Shown: in pieces, positions 1-13,527 of the stretch
Layout of the letters: the number at the start of each line of letters is the position of its first letter
Numbering within the stretch: the first letter of the stretch is position 1
Source of the DNA: Actinobacteria bacterium 69-20
GTDB taxonomy: Bacteria > Actinomycetota > Actinomycetes > Mycobacteriales > Nakamurellaceae
Reading direction: 5' to 3'
DNA length: 64,000 nucleotides
NCBI GenBank assembly: GCA_001897425.1
Contig: MKSW01000002.1
Span: 62,001 to 126,000 of the forward strand
Translations under genes and position numbers: made by a program
Notes under the pieces: model-generated
Seen by the model: the letters and a program-made list of their open reading frames with translations, nothing else
What the model was told of the DNA's origin: nothing
The model's database searches: none

Positions 1-1191
1 CCGCTTCAGGTCCGCAAGGTCGCCCATGACGATGTCCCCGCAGCTGGCCGCATCCGCGATCACCGCGGCGATTCGCGGCCCGTTCACGGTGAACGCTTTC
101 ACCACGCGCGGCCCGCCCAAGACCACGGCCATCTCGTGCAGCGGCACGTCTCGCCCGTCCGCGGGCACTGCCCGAACGGCGACCGTGCCCCGGTCGTCCA
201 CCGCGACCAGGACGAGGCCGTCGACTACGACGGGGTCACCGGCGTCGGCATCGACATGGACCGTCGCCGCGTCGGTCAGCCGGTGCGGATCGCCGCCCGC
301 GAGCGGAACCGCCCACAGACCCGGTGTGCGACCGGCGAAGTCGTTTTCGTCGAAGGCAGCCCCGACGTAGTAGACCCAGCCGTCGTGGACGATCGGCGCG
401 GTGGCGTCACCGTGCGCGGCCGCGATGACGCGGGCAGACGCCGGCTCGCCGGCGACCGGCACGGCCACGATCTCCGCCTGCTGCGAGTCGATCGCGACCG
501 GACGCGTGTACACGATCTCCGCGCCGTCGGGGGTGAACGCCGGTCGTCCGATAGACCCGGCTTCGTCGGTGATCCTTCGCGGCGTCGAGTCCACAGCCGC
601 GACTCCGGACTGGTCGACCAGCTCGAGGACGAAGATCTGCTCCGGTCGATCGAGGACGAAGCCCTTGCCGTCCGTCCGGTATGACATCCGGTTGATCCGC
701 CGGGCGGGTTCGGCCTCCGGGACCGGTCCGTGATCGTGGTGGCTCGGCGCACCGCAGTCGACCGTGGGCCGTTGCGGTTCCGCTGCGCCGGTAGTAGCGG
801 CAACGCCGTACCGGCCCTCTTCCGGGACTGCCGCCAGATAGGCAATGAACCGCCCGTCCGGTGAGAACGTGACAGATGACACGCCCAGCGGGTGATCCAC
901 CAGCTGAAACGGCTCCCCGCCGTGACGCGGCATGGCGAACGGCTGAGCGGGCGCGCCGGCTGCGGCACGCAGGAACACGACGACGGAGCCGTTCGGCGAC
1001 AACACCGGCGCCGAGTCGAGCGGACCGCGCGTGAAGTCCACCGTGCTCGCCCCGGCGCGGAGCAGTTGCAGGGCGCCCCGGTAGCAGTCGCCATCGACAT
1101 CGGGCGTGGACAGAGCGGCGATCACATCACCCGTCTCGCCGAGGGCAGGTCGCCCGTAGGTGCGAAAGAGACGCAGGTCTGCGGGCTTCAT
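1..1191 (-). CDS. S9-family peptidase, N-terminal propeller part (runs off left edge)
   Basis: The reading frame is open from the ATG at 1191 to the window edge, giving 397 visible residues. It reads as the beta-propeller half of a prolyl-oligopeptidase-type (S9) peptidase. Repeated blade motifs are visible, such as 'TFSPDGRFIAYL' and 'AFTPDGAEIVYT', and the mid-protein segment 'RRINRMSYRTDGKGF' is typical of the family's acylaminoacyl-peptidase/DPP branch. The catalytic alpha/beta-hydrolase domain with its Ser-Asp-His triad would lie beyond base 1, so activity cannot be judged here. No signal peptide is seen, which suggests a cytoplasmic enzyme acting on short peptides. It lies 24 bp downstream of the TerC gene on the same strand and probably shares its transcript and its riboswitch. 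A TolB-like propeller without peptidase is the alternative. Confidence 0.8.
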   Translation of the reverse strand, partial: MKPADLRLFRTYGRPALGETGDVIAALSTPDVDGDCYRGALQLLRAGASTVDFTRGPLDSAPVLSPNGSVVVFLRAAAGAPAQPFAMPRHGGEPFQLVDHPLGVSSVTFSPDGRFIAYLAAVPEEGRYGVAATTGAAEPQRPTVDCGAPSHHDHGPVPEAEPARRINRMSYRTDGKGFVLDRPEQIFVLELVDQSGVAAVDSTPRRITDEAGSIGRPAFTPDGAEIVYTRPVAIDSQQAEIVAVPVAGEPASARVIAAAHGDATAPIVHDGWVYYVGAAFDENDFAGRTPGLWAVPLAGGDPHRLTDAATVHVDADAGDPVVVDGLVLVAVDDRGTVAVRAVPADGRDVPLHEMAVVLGGPRVVKAFTVNGPRIAAVIADAASCGDIVMGDLADLKR

Positions 1192-1215
1192 AGCGTGGAA
1201 GCCTACCGGCGCTCG

Positions 1216-2196
1216 TCATGCGCCGGATGTGCCCTTCCGCGGAGCGCGGACCGGGACGATGCTGGCGACGACGGTCACTAGCAGGATGGCCCCCACCACG
1301 CCGAGAGAGACCGCAGGACTGAACTCCGGCGCCCAGCCGATCGGCTGCCCACCCGCCAAGAACGGGAGCGAGTTCTCCGCCATGGCCTCGAGGATCAGCT
1401 TGGCTCCGATGAACAACAGGATCAGCGCGAGCCCCTTGTTCAGGTACTTCAGCCGATTCAGCAACGCGCCGAGCACGAAGTACAGCTCGGACAGCCCGAG
1501 CAGCGCAAACGCGTTCGCCGTGAACACGAGGAACGATTCCTTCGTGAGGCCGAAGATCGCGGGGATGGAATCGAGCGCGAACACGATGTCGGTGATGCCG
1601 AGCGCGACCACGACGGCGAGCAACGGCGTCGCGAGCCGCCGCCCTTCCTGCCGCACCAGGAACTGCCCGCCCACGTATCCCTCGGACATCGGCAGGACCT
1701 TGCGCAGCAGGCGCACGGACCGCGGCTCGTCCGTCACGTGCCCGGGCGCGGAGCGCATGAGGTTGACCGCGGTCACCAGCAGGAACACGCCGAACAGGTA
1801 GAACACCCAGGAGAAGTGATGGATGAGGGCTGCCCCGGCGGCGATCAGACCGCCGCGCAACACCAGCGCGATGCCGATGCCGATCAAGACGACCTTGCCC
1901 TGCAGTTCCCGCGGCACGCGGAACGCGCTCAGGATGATCGCGAAGACGAACAGATTGTCGACACTGAGCGCATATTCGGTGACGTAGCCCGCGAAAAACT
2001 CGCCGGCATACCGACTTCCGGCGAATAGCCACACGCCGAGCCCGAACAGCACGGCGAGCGCGACGTAGCCGGCGACCCAACGGGCGGCTTCGCCGACGGT
2101 GATCTGGTGGGCGGTCCGCCCCATCACGAGGCTGGCCACGAAGATCGCGGCGATGCCCGCGAGCACTACGAGCCAGACCCACACGGGGATCGTCAT
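1216..2196 (-). CDS. TerC-family integral membrane protein (probable Mn2+ efflux)
   Basis: A 326-residue protein with about seven to nine hydrophobic segments. It carries the TerC hallmarks of acidic residues inside membrane helices: 'TEYALSVDNLFVFAII' early and 'GITDIVFALDSIPAIFG' later. TerC/Alx-family members in other bacteria export manganese, and in Bacillus the relatives MeeF/MeeY help metalate secreted enzymes. The ATG at 2196 is preferred over the more upstream start at 2229 because GGAG lies just before it ('ggagacacctg'). The upstream alternative would also cut into the riboswitch-like leader. The leader carries a yybP-ykoY manganese riboswitch, which supports a manganese role independently of homology. 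The S9 peptidase gene follows after 24 bp. Confidence 0.9.
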   Translation of the reverse strand: MTIPVWVWLVVLAGIAAIFVASLVMGRTAHQITVGEAARWVAGYVALAVLFGLGVWLFAGSRYAGEFFAGYVTEYALSVDNLFVFAIILSAFRVPRELQGKVVLIGIGIALVLRGGLIAAGAALIHHFSWVFYLFGVFLLVTAVNLMRSAPGHVTDEPRSVRLLRKVLPMSEGYVGGQFLVRQEGRRLATPLLAVVVALGITDIVFALDSIPAIFGLTKESFLVFTANAFALLGLSELYFVLGALLNRLKYLNKGLALILLFIGAKLILEAMAENSLPFLAGGQPIGWAPEFSPAVSLGVVGAILLVTVVASIVPVRAPRKGTSGA

Positions 2197-2229
2197 CAGG
2201 TGTCTCCTCCGGTCGACGCACCACTGCAT

Positions 2230-2352
2230 CGCCGGAGGTCTCTTCCGCCGGTCTCGCCGTCCCGCGGCGTCACCGACCGACGACGCCGGGGAACCGTCGA
2301 TCGGTTCACCGTGCTGACGACATCGCCGCTATGAGATGGGAATACTCCCCTC
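2230..2352 (-). promoter_or_regulatory. yybP-ykoY-type manganese riboswitch candidate in the terC leader
   Basis: Read on the minus strand, the leader shows the conserved blocks of the yybP-ykoY class in the right order. GGGGAGTA comes first (complement of 2343-2350), then GTCGTCAGCAC (2311-2321), then GGCGAGACC (about 2250-2258), closed by GACCTCCGGC (2231-2240). The first and third blocks correspond to the two loops that form the Mn2+ site in known members. This class commonly precedes terC/alx genes, as here, and ends about 35 nt before the terC ATG. A possible promoter is TTGTCC (2381-2386) and TAGAGG (2359-2364), 16 nt apart; this is weak. The motif match is by eye, without a covariance search. 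Confidence 0.8.
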
Positions 2353-2466
2353 CACGCCCCTCTAGTGTCGCATACCGGTTGGACAATCCGTCCCACCACG
2401 GCAGACGGGTCGCGCCCACGGGATGCCTGGCAACGTCCCGGGTGGGCAATCTGGCAGTCTGGACGG

Positions 2467-5729
<3,263 letters not shown>

Positions 5730-5733
<4 letters not shown>

Positions 5734-6650
5734 GCCCGCTGTATCACGACCGATCGGCCGACGCCGCGATGATGGCGATGGACACCCTGCCGGCGTCCAC
5801 CACACCCCCGCGCGGCGCGGCGCCGGGATTCCGCCCGACCGCGACGCTACCGATCCGCGTGGAGCTCTCCCGGCAACTACGCCGGCGCCGGACGCAACTC
5901 ACCCTCGCCTTCATGGTGCTGCTTCCGGCGATCCTCGCGCTCGCGTTCCAGTTGGGCAGCAGCAGCGCCGGGCCGTCCACGTCGTCGTTCATCGATCTGG
6001 CACGGTCCTCGGCCGCGAACTTCGTCATGGTGACGATGTTCTTCTCGGCGAGTTTCCTGCTCATCGTGGTGATCTCGCTGTACTTCGGCGACACGATTGC
6101 GTCCGAGGCGTCCTGGTCGTCGCTGAAATACCTGCTGGCGATGCCGGTGCCGCGGATGCGGCTGCTGCGGCAGAAGCTCATCGTCGCGGCGATCCTGTCG
6201 GCGGTCTGCATCGTGGTACTCGCGGCCGTCGCGGCGGGCATCGGCCTGGTGCTGTACGGCGCGCACCCGCTCACCACGCCGACCGGCGAGACGTTCACCG
6301 GCAGCTCGGCGCTGTGGCGGATCCTGCTGGTGATCGGCTATATCGCGGTGCAGCTCGCCTGGGTGGCCGGCCTCGCGACGCTCATGACGGTCTCCACGGA
6401 CGTGCCGCTGGGCGCGGTGGGCACGGCGGTCCTGCTGTCGATCGTCTCGCAGATCCTCGACCAAATCACGGCGCTCGGCGGCTTCCGCGGCTTCCTGCCG
6501 ACGCACTACTCGTTCGCCTGGACCGGCGCCCTGGTGGAGCCGATCAACTGGGCGGACATGACGCGCGGCACCTTCTCGTCAGTCGCCTACGCTTTCGTGC
6601 TCACCGTCGCCGCGTTCCTGCTGTTCCGCCGCAAGGACGTCACCAGCTGA
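5730..6650 (+). CDS. ABC-2 type transporter permease
   Basis: A 306-residue membrane protein. After a hydrophilic N-terminus of about 45 residues it has six predicted hydrophobic helices, for example 'LAFMVLLPAILALAF' and 'LIVAAILSAVCIVVLAAVAAG', the layout of ABC-2 permeases. Its ATG sits inside the stop of the hydrolase-ATPase fusion (ATGA overlap at 5730-5733), so the two are translationally coupled. They are almost certainly one transporter, with the fusion providing the nucleotide-binding domain. Family members export drugs, lipids or peptides. Nothing in the sequence fixes the direction or the cargo. The presence of an external hydrolase on the partner suggests the cargo is processed on or after export. 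Confidence 0.88.
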
Positions 6651-6668
6651 CCGGAAGAGGCCCGAACC

Positions 6669-7130
6669 ATGCCCTCGCTGCTGATCGTGCACCACACGGT
6701 CTCGCCCGCGACGCGGGAGCTACACGAGTCGGTGCTGGCCGGCGTGAAAGGCGCCCAGGAGCAGGGCGTCTCCGGAGTAGACCTCGTGGTACGGCCGGCA
6801 TTGGCGGCGCCGCTCACCGAAACCCTGGCAGCCGACGGCATCGTCCTCGGCACCCCGGCGAACATCGGTTACATGTCCGGCGCGCTCAAGCACTACTTCG
6901 ACACCATCTACTACCCGCTGCTGGACGCGAAACCCGGCCTGCCGTACGGGCTATGGCTGCACGGTAACCAAGACACCGCCGGCGCGCTGCGGGCCGTCAC
7001 GGCCATCGCCAAGGCGCTCGGCTGGGAACAGGTCGCCGAACCCGTCATCGTCATGGGCGCGCCCACCGCCGCGGACCGGGAGGCATGCTGGAACCTCGGC
7101 GCCACCCTCGCGGCGACCCTCGGCGCCTGA
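6669..7130 (+). CDS. Flavodoxin-like / NAD(P)H-dependent FMN oxidoreductase family protein
   Basis: A 153-residue protein with a flavodoxin fold pattern. The N-terminal strand and phosphate-binding loop read 'LLIVHHTVSPATRELH', and the middle contains 'DGIVLGTPANIGYMSGALKHYFD', the flavin-loop motif of WrbA/flavodoxin-like proteins. Such proteins bind FMN noncovalently and pass electrons to quinones or other acceptors; the specific partner is unknown. It begins 18 bp after the permease stop, with a purine-rich GGAAGAGG ahead of the ATG, so it probably belongs to the same operon as the hydrolase-ABC exporter. That link is suggestive of redox detoxification or tailoring, but it is only inference. 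Confidence 0.8.
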   Translation: MPSLLIVHHTVSPATRELHESVLAGVKGAQEQGVSGVDLVVRPALAAPLTETLAADGIVLGTPANIGYMSGALKHYFDTIYYPLLDAKPGLPYGLWLHGNQDTAGALRAVTAIAKALGWEQVAEPVIVMGAPTAADREACWNLGATLAATLGA

Positions 7131-7266
7131 CAGCAGTTGTGACGCGCGGGCTCCGAGAAAACGAACGCCTCCCCCGCCGGGGCGACCGAATATGACGCGG
7201 TTCACGCCACGGCGCTGAACCCCTCCGTCGACCATCCGCTCCATCGCTGTCACAGGCCACAGCAGG

Positions 7267-7272
7267 TAGCAT
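7267..7272 (+). promoter_or_regulatory. -10 element of a leaderless vapB promoter
   Basis: TAGCAT lies 7 nt before the ATG at 7280, and no Shine-Dalgarno sequence fits that start. The spacing puts the transcription start at the start codon itself, as in leaderless actinobacterial mRNAs. This also argues for the ATG at 7280 over the in-frame ATG at 7271, which falls inside the -10 element. Confidence 0.5.
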
Positions 7273-7279
7273 GTATGGC

Positions 7280-7495
7280 ATGATCAAGACCACGGTGTAC
7301 CTGCCCGACGAGCTCAAGAAGCGCGTCGAGCGGGAGGCGCGCACGCGCGGGGTCCCCGAGGCCGATGTGATCCGCCAGGCGATCGATCAGTCCGTGAGCC
7401 GTGAGCGCCCGCGACCCCGCGGTGGAGTGTTTTCCGGCGGCGAACAGATCGCTGAGCACGTGGACGAGTACTTGAAGGGGTTCGGCGAGCGGTGA
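7280..7495 (+). CDS. VapB-type ribbon-helix-helix antitoxin
   Basis: A 71-residue protein. The N-terminus 'MIKTTVYLPDELKKRVE' is the DNA-binding beta-strand and first helix of the ribbon-helix-helix (CopG/VapB) fold, which dimerises on its own operator. The C-terminal part (from about residue 45, 'GGVFSGGEQIAEHVDEYL') is the expected toxin-wrapping tail. It overlaps the downstream PIN-domain gene by 4 bp, the standard arrangement of a VapBC module, so antitoxin and toxin are translationally coupled. The start at 7280 is chosen because the family begins at this methionine and because of the leaderless promoter. Type II TA autoregulation is expected. Confidence 0.88.
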   Translation: MIKTTVYLPDELKKRVEREARTRGVPEADVIRQAIDQSVSRERPRPRGGVFSGGEQIAEHVDEYLKGFGER

Positions 7496-7902
7496 TCGTC
7501 GATACGAGTGCCTTGCTCGCATTCCTCGATCGACTCGAAGAAGCTCACCAGTCCGTCTGCGCCGCGGTCGACGCCTCCGACGGCCCCTTCGTCGTTTCCG
7601 AAATGGTGCTAGCCGAACTCGACTACCTGGTACTGAGCCGGTACGGCGTCGCAGCAGAGCTCAAAATGTTGGAGGCGCTGGCGGACGGCTCGTGGACGAT
7701 CGAGTCGCTGACAGCCGACGAACTGCCGACGGCAACCACTGTTGTCACACGCTATCGCGACCTGGAGATCGGGCTCACCGACGCCACGAATGTCGTTCTC
7801 GCACACCGGTTCCGGACACCGACGATCCTCACCCTGGACCACCGTCACTTCGACGTACTGCGCCAAATGAACGGCCGACCGTTCGAGGTCTTGCCGCGTT
7901 GA
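7492..7902 (+). CDS. VapC-type PIN-domain ribonuclease toxin
   Basis: A 136-residue PIN-domain protein starting at a GTG that overlaps the vapB stop. The acidic residues that bind Mg2+ in this nuclease fold are in place: Asp4 in 'MIVDTSALLAF', Glu about 43 in 'VLAELDYL', Asp about 97 in 'IGLTDATNVVLA' and Asp about 115 in 'LTLDHRHFD'. VapC toxins cut specific tRNAs or rRNA and arrest growth when freed from VapB. The exact RNA target cannot be read from sequence. Length is normal for the family and no lesion is visible, so the module appears intact. It converges with the unrecognised gene at 7962-9002. Confidence 0.9.
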   Translation: MIVDTSALLAFLDRLEEAHQSVCAAVDASDGPFVVSEMVLAELDYLVLSRYGVAAELKMLEALADGSWTIESLTADELPTATTVVTRYRDLEIGLTDATNVVLAHRFRTPTILTLDHRHFDVLRQMNGRPFEVLPR

Positions 7903-7951
7903 CGCGTTCCGACCTTCCCGCCGCATCCGCTGCGACGCATGCAGCCAGAGC

Positions 7952-7978
7952 CGGCGCCGGGCTACGTCGCCGGCGCCG
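7952..7978. terminator. GC-rich hairpin between convergent vapC and the 7962-9002 gene
   Basis: The arms 7952-7960 (CGGCGCCGG) and 7970-7978 (CCGGCGCCG) are perfectly complementary, 9 bp with a 9-nt loop. It lies about 50 bp past the vapC stop. The right arm overlaps the last codons of the opposite gene, so it would serve mainly vapC. There is no T-tract. Each arm is also self-complementary, which weakens the case. Confidence 0.4.
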
Positions 7979-9002
7979 CGCCGATAGTGACAGCGAACTC
8001 TAGGAACTCGGCCTGCCGCGGCGCCTTCCGCAAGCAAGCTTGGATCGTGCGTTGGGCTGCTGCCAGATTGCCGCGCCGGGATTCCCACTGAGCGCGGACG
8101 AAATCGGTTTCGACGCCGGAGATCGCTGGGTGCGTCAGCAGCCTGTCGACGAGGTCCTCGCGTTCTCCGCCCATCAGCCGGTCGACCACCATCGCATGCC
8201 ACCGCGCTAACCGGCTGGCTCGTGAGCCCGGGGCCTCGCCGGACGGCGACGCCCCATTCCCCTTCCGGCCGGTTCGTGCTGCTGTCGCGGCGCTGATACC
8301 GTCCAACGCGCGCAGATATGCGTCGGCGAAGCTGTTCCACGCGTCGGGGCTCGGCAGTATGCCGTACACCACATCCGCAAGAAGCTCCTCCTTGGTCGCG
8401 ACAGCGCCGGACCCGTAGCGCGTCCAGCCGTATCGAGATTCCCACCGGATCAGTTGCCGCGCCGCGGAACCGGCGAACTCGGTGAATCCGCTGCGGCGAA
8501 GGACTGCTGTCCAGAGCACCGCAGCCATCTCGGAAACCACGAAGCGGGCCGCCTCGACCGGATCTTCGGAGCGGAAGTAATACGTGTCGTTCATGTCCCG
8601 CGCAAGTTCGATCAATTGTTCCGCCGCGGGGAAAGCCTCGTCGGGTTCGGGGCTGCGAAGTGCGCGCTGTACCTCGTCGGCGAGCGCCTTGAAGGTGAAG
8701 CGCCACCGCGTCCGTTCCTTCGGCGACACGGCACGACTCCCGGCGAAATACGCGCCCGAACGTGCCAGTTCCACGAAATCCTGGACCTTGAGCCGAACCT
8801 GGCCCGGATCGACCACCGGCGCAGCCGCCTTACGGGCCGCGGCTCCGTGACGGATCACGGCGAGTTCCGTCTCGATCCGCTCGCGCATCGCGGCATCGCC
8901 GCGCCAATAGAGCGTCCAGAGCACCGATCGGAGCCCGGCGGGTTCGAGCGGGCTGATCCGGCCGAAGAACTCGTCACGGTTCATCCGGTGCGGCGTTCCC
9001 AT
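7962..9002 (-). CDS. Protein of unknown function, 346 residues
   Basis: I do not recognise the family. The protein is soluble, helix-rich and strongly charged, with no signal peptide or membrane segment. Notable stretches are the N-terminal 'SPLEPAGLRSVLWTLYWRG', a central acidic 'RSPEPDEAFPAAEQLIELA' and a C-terminal part with helix-pair features ('RAQWESRRGNLAAAQRTIQA') that could be TPR-like. The ATG at 9002 has AAAGGGG about 10 nt upstream; an internal ATG at 8984 is possible. It stands alone between vapC (convergent) and uvrB (same strand, downstream). Base composition matches its neighbours. The frame shows normal codon bias and is certainly coding, but a role cannot be proposed. Confidence 0.75.
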   Translation of the reverse strand: MGTPHRMNRDEFFGRISPLEPAGLRSVLWTLYWRGDAAMRERIETELAVIRHGAAARKAAAPVVDPGQVRLKVQDFVELARSGAYFAGSRAVSPKERTRWRFTFKALADEVQRALRSPEPDEAFPAAEQLIELARDMNDTYYFRSEDPVEAARFVVSEMAAVLWTAVLRRSGFTEFAGSAARQLIRWESRYGWTRYGSGAVATKEELLADVVYGILPSPDAWNSFADAYLRALDGISAATAARTGRKGNGASPSGEAPGSRASRLARWHAMVVDRLMGGEREDLVDRLLTHPAISGVETDFVRAQWESRRGNLAAAQRTIQACLRKAPRQAEFLEFAVTIGAAPAT

Positions 9003-9209
9003 CGGCTGTGCGCCCCTTTCAACGTGAGACGAATGCTATGCGGTCGACCCGATGTGACCAGGCGCGGGCAGGCGGAAACCGTTGCGTAGGGTGTCGGCGA
9101 GCCTTCGCATCTATGGACCCACGTCGCCCGCCAGTGTCCGGTGCCGATGGGCGTCGGCATATGCCGGCCCGAGTCGACCGCCGGCCGCGCGGGCACCCGC
9201 CGGTCGGCC

Positions 9210-11375
<2,166 letters not shown>

Positions 11376-11382
11376 GCCTGCC

Positions 11383-11388
11383 AGGGTA
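11383..11388 (-). promoter_or_regulatory. -10 element of a leaderless uvrB promoter
   Basis: TACCCT on the minus strand sits 7 nt before the uvrB GTG at 11375, and no ribosome binding site is present. The same hexamer and spacing occur before the LuxR-family gene at 16017. Leaderless transcription is the simplest reading. Confidence 0.5.
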
Positions 11389-11505
11389 CGACGCACCCCC
11401 GACAGCCAACTCTGACAGCGAACCTGGGCAGTAAACCCCGCCAGCCGACCCCGACAACCAACCCCGGAGACCCGCCGCCGCGGGATCGTCCGCAGCTGCC
11501 GCCTA

Positions 11506-11913
11506 CTACCGCGCGCGCAGCACGATGGTGCGACACAGCCGGTCGTGCAGGCCGCGGCCGTCCGCGTCGCCGAGCAGTGGCGGCACCAGCAGGAATATCA
11601 GGGCGGTCCGCGGAATCGCCCACGCGCCGAGCACTGTCGCGCCGTGGATCGAGGCGACACGGATTCCGAGCATCCACTGGCCCGGGGTCATGCCGAAGAC
11701 TGCGACCGAGAACAGCGTCATACCAGCCCAGATCGCCAGCGAGAGATTCCCCGGCGGCGCCGGCCAGGTGAACGCGAGCGCAAGCAGCGCGCACGCCGCG
11801 ATGTCGATCAGGAATGCGGCGACGCGACGGCCCATCGACGCGACCGCGCCGACGCCGTCGGCGGACGCACCGAACTTCTTCCCGGCCCAGGTCCGGTCGC
11901 CCAGCGTCACCAC
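11506..11913 (-). CDS. RDD-family membrane protein
   Basis: A 135-residue protein. The motif '[22 protein letters not shown]' (about 27-48) contains the Arg and Asp pattern of the RDD domain, and '[11 protein letters not shown]' is the domain's conserved second block. About three hydrophobic helices are visible. RDD proteins are small membrane proteins of mostly unknown function; some take part in ion transport. It is divergent from glnA with 127 bp between them. An RDD gene next to glnA1 is also the arrangement known in mycobacteria, so the pair is a conserved neighbourhood even though no functional link is established. Confidence 0.85.
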   Translation of the reverse strand: MVTLGDRTWAGKKFGASADGVGAVASMGRRVAAFLIDIAACALLALAFTWPAPPGNLSLAIWAGMTLFSVAVFGMTPGQWMLGIRVASIHGATVLGAWAIPRTALIFLLVPPLLGDADGRGLHDRLCRTIVLRAR

Positions 11914-12040
11914 CCGGCCAGCCTATCGACCGGCCCGCGGCAGGCGGCTGCCCGGTGCGGTGGCTGTCGGTGGTGGGCGGCAGAATGGACAGCGCAGTCA
12001 GCAGGGCTCCCCCACCGCCGAAACCTCGAAAGGCCCGCGC

Positions 12041-13465
12041 GTGTTCGCAAGTACGGACGACCTTCTCGCATTCATCAAGGACACCGACGTCGAGGTCTTC
12101 GACATCCGATTCTGCGATCTGCCGGGAGTGATGCAGCACCTCACGGTTCCCGCATCGACGATCGACGCGGATTCGCTCGCGGCGGGCATGGCCTTCGACG
12201 GCTCGTCGGTGCGCGGCTTCCAGGGCATCCACGAATCCGACATGCTGCTGCTGCCGGACATGTCGACCGCGCGCGTCGACCCGTTCCGCAAGCGCCGCAC
12301 CGTGACCATGAACTTCTTCGTGCACGACCCCCTCACGCTGCAGCCGTACACCCGCGACCCGCGCACCGTCGCGCGAAAGGCCGAGGAGTACCTGGCGGGC
12401 AGCGGGATCGCGGACACGGTGTACTTCGGCGCCGAGGCGGAGTTCTACATCTTCGATGACGTGCGGTACGAGTCCTCGGTCAACGGCACGTTCTATCGCG
12501 TGGACTCGGAATCCGGGGCCTGGAACTCCGGCCGCGAGGAACCGGGCGGCAACAAGGGCTACAAGGTCCGCGCGAAGGGCGGCTACTTCCCGGTCGCCCC
12601 GTACGACCATTACGGCGATCTGCGGGACGATATGGTGGCGAATCTCGTCGGCGCCGGCCTGCAGGTGGAGCGGGCGCACCATGAGGTCGGCACCGGCGGG
12701 CAGGCGGAGATCAACTACCGGTTCGACACGTTGCTCGCTGCCGCGGACGATCTGATGTTCTTCAAGTACGTCGTCAAGAACACGGCCTGGGCGGCGGGCA
12801 AATCGGTGACGTTCATGCCGAAACCCCTGTTGGGGGACAACGGTTCTGGGATGCACTGCCACCAGTCGCTCTGGGCGGGTGGCTCACCACTGTTCTATGA
12901 CGAGACCGGTTACGGCGGCCTGTCGGACATGGCGCGGCACTACATCGGCGGGATCCTGCACCATGCGCCGAGCCTGCTGGCCTTCACCAATCCGACGGTG
13001 AACTCCTACCGACGGCTAGTACCTGGCTATGAGGCGCCGGTCAACCTGGTCTACTCGTCGCGCAACCGCTCGGCGTGCATCCGCATCCCGCTCACCGGCA
13101 CGAGCCCGAAGGCCAAGCGGATCGAGTTCCGCTGCCCGGACCCGTCGTCCAATCCCTATCTGGCGTTCGCCGCGCAACTCATGGCGGGCCTGGACGGGGT
13201 GCGCAACCGCATCGAGCCGCCGGAGCCCATCGACAAGGACCTCTACGAGTTGCCGCCCGACGAGGCCGCCGACGTGACGCAGACGCCGGCCTCACTGGAC
13301 GAGGTCATCACGCGCCTCGAAGAAGACCACGGCTACCTGCTCGAAGGCGGCGTCTTCACGCAGGACCTCATCGACATGTGGATCCGGCTCAAGCGCACCG
13401 ACGAGATCGAACCCATCCGGCTGCGCCCGCACCCCTACGAATTCGCCCTCTACTACGACCTGTAG
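12041..13465 (+). CDS. glnA: Type I glutamine synthetase
   Basis: A 474-residue GS-I enzyme that condenses glutamate, ammonia and ATP into glutamine, the main nitrogen-assimilation step. Signatures include '[10 protein letters not shown]', the ATP/metal segments '[14 protein letters not shown]' and 'KAGGYFP'-like '[13 protein letters not shown]', '[11 protein letters not shown]', and 'NRSACIRIP'. The adenylylation site is present ('[11 protein letters not shown]', Tyr about 406), so activity should be controlled by a GlnE-type adenylyltransferase, as for GlnA1 of mycobacteria. The GTG at 12041 is chosen because the upstream extension in frame lacks any GS homology and GAAAGG precedes the GTG. 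The enzyme works as a dodecamer in the cytoplasm. Confidence 0.97.
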   Translation: MFASTDDLLAFIKDTDVEVFDIRFCDLPGVMQHLTVPASTIDADSLAAGMAFDGSSVRGFQGIHESDMLLLPDMSTARVDPFRKRRTVTMNFFVHDPLTLQPYTRDPRTVARKAEEYLAGSGIADTVYFGAEAEFYIFDDVRYESSVNGTFYRVDSESGAWNSGREEPGGNKGYKVRAKGGYFPVAPYDHYGDLRDDMVANLVGAGLQVERAHHEVGTGGQAEINYRFDTLLAAADDLMFFKYVVKNTAWAAGKSVTFMPKPLLGDNGSGMHCHQSLWAGGSPLFYDETGYGGLSDMARHYIGGILHHAPSLLAFTNPTVNSYRRLVPGYEAPVNLVYSSRNRSACIRIPLTGTSPKAKRIEFRCPDPSSNPYLAFAAQLMAGLDGVRNRIEPPEPIDKDLYELPPDEAADVTQTPASLDEVITRLEEDHGYLLEGGVFTQDLIDMWIRLKRTDEIEPIRLRPHPYEFALYYDL

Positions 13466-13527
13466 CACCGGCGGCGCCGATTCGGCACACCCAACGGCGG
13501 TGTATGAGTATGACGCGCCGTGCGACG

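Noticed and set aside
276-1100. 274-residue minus-strand frame within the S9 peptidase region
   Set aside because: Ser/Arg-rich with no motif; the overlapping minus-strand frame open to the window edge has clear propeller blade motifs.
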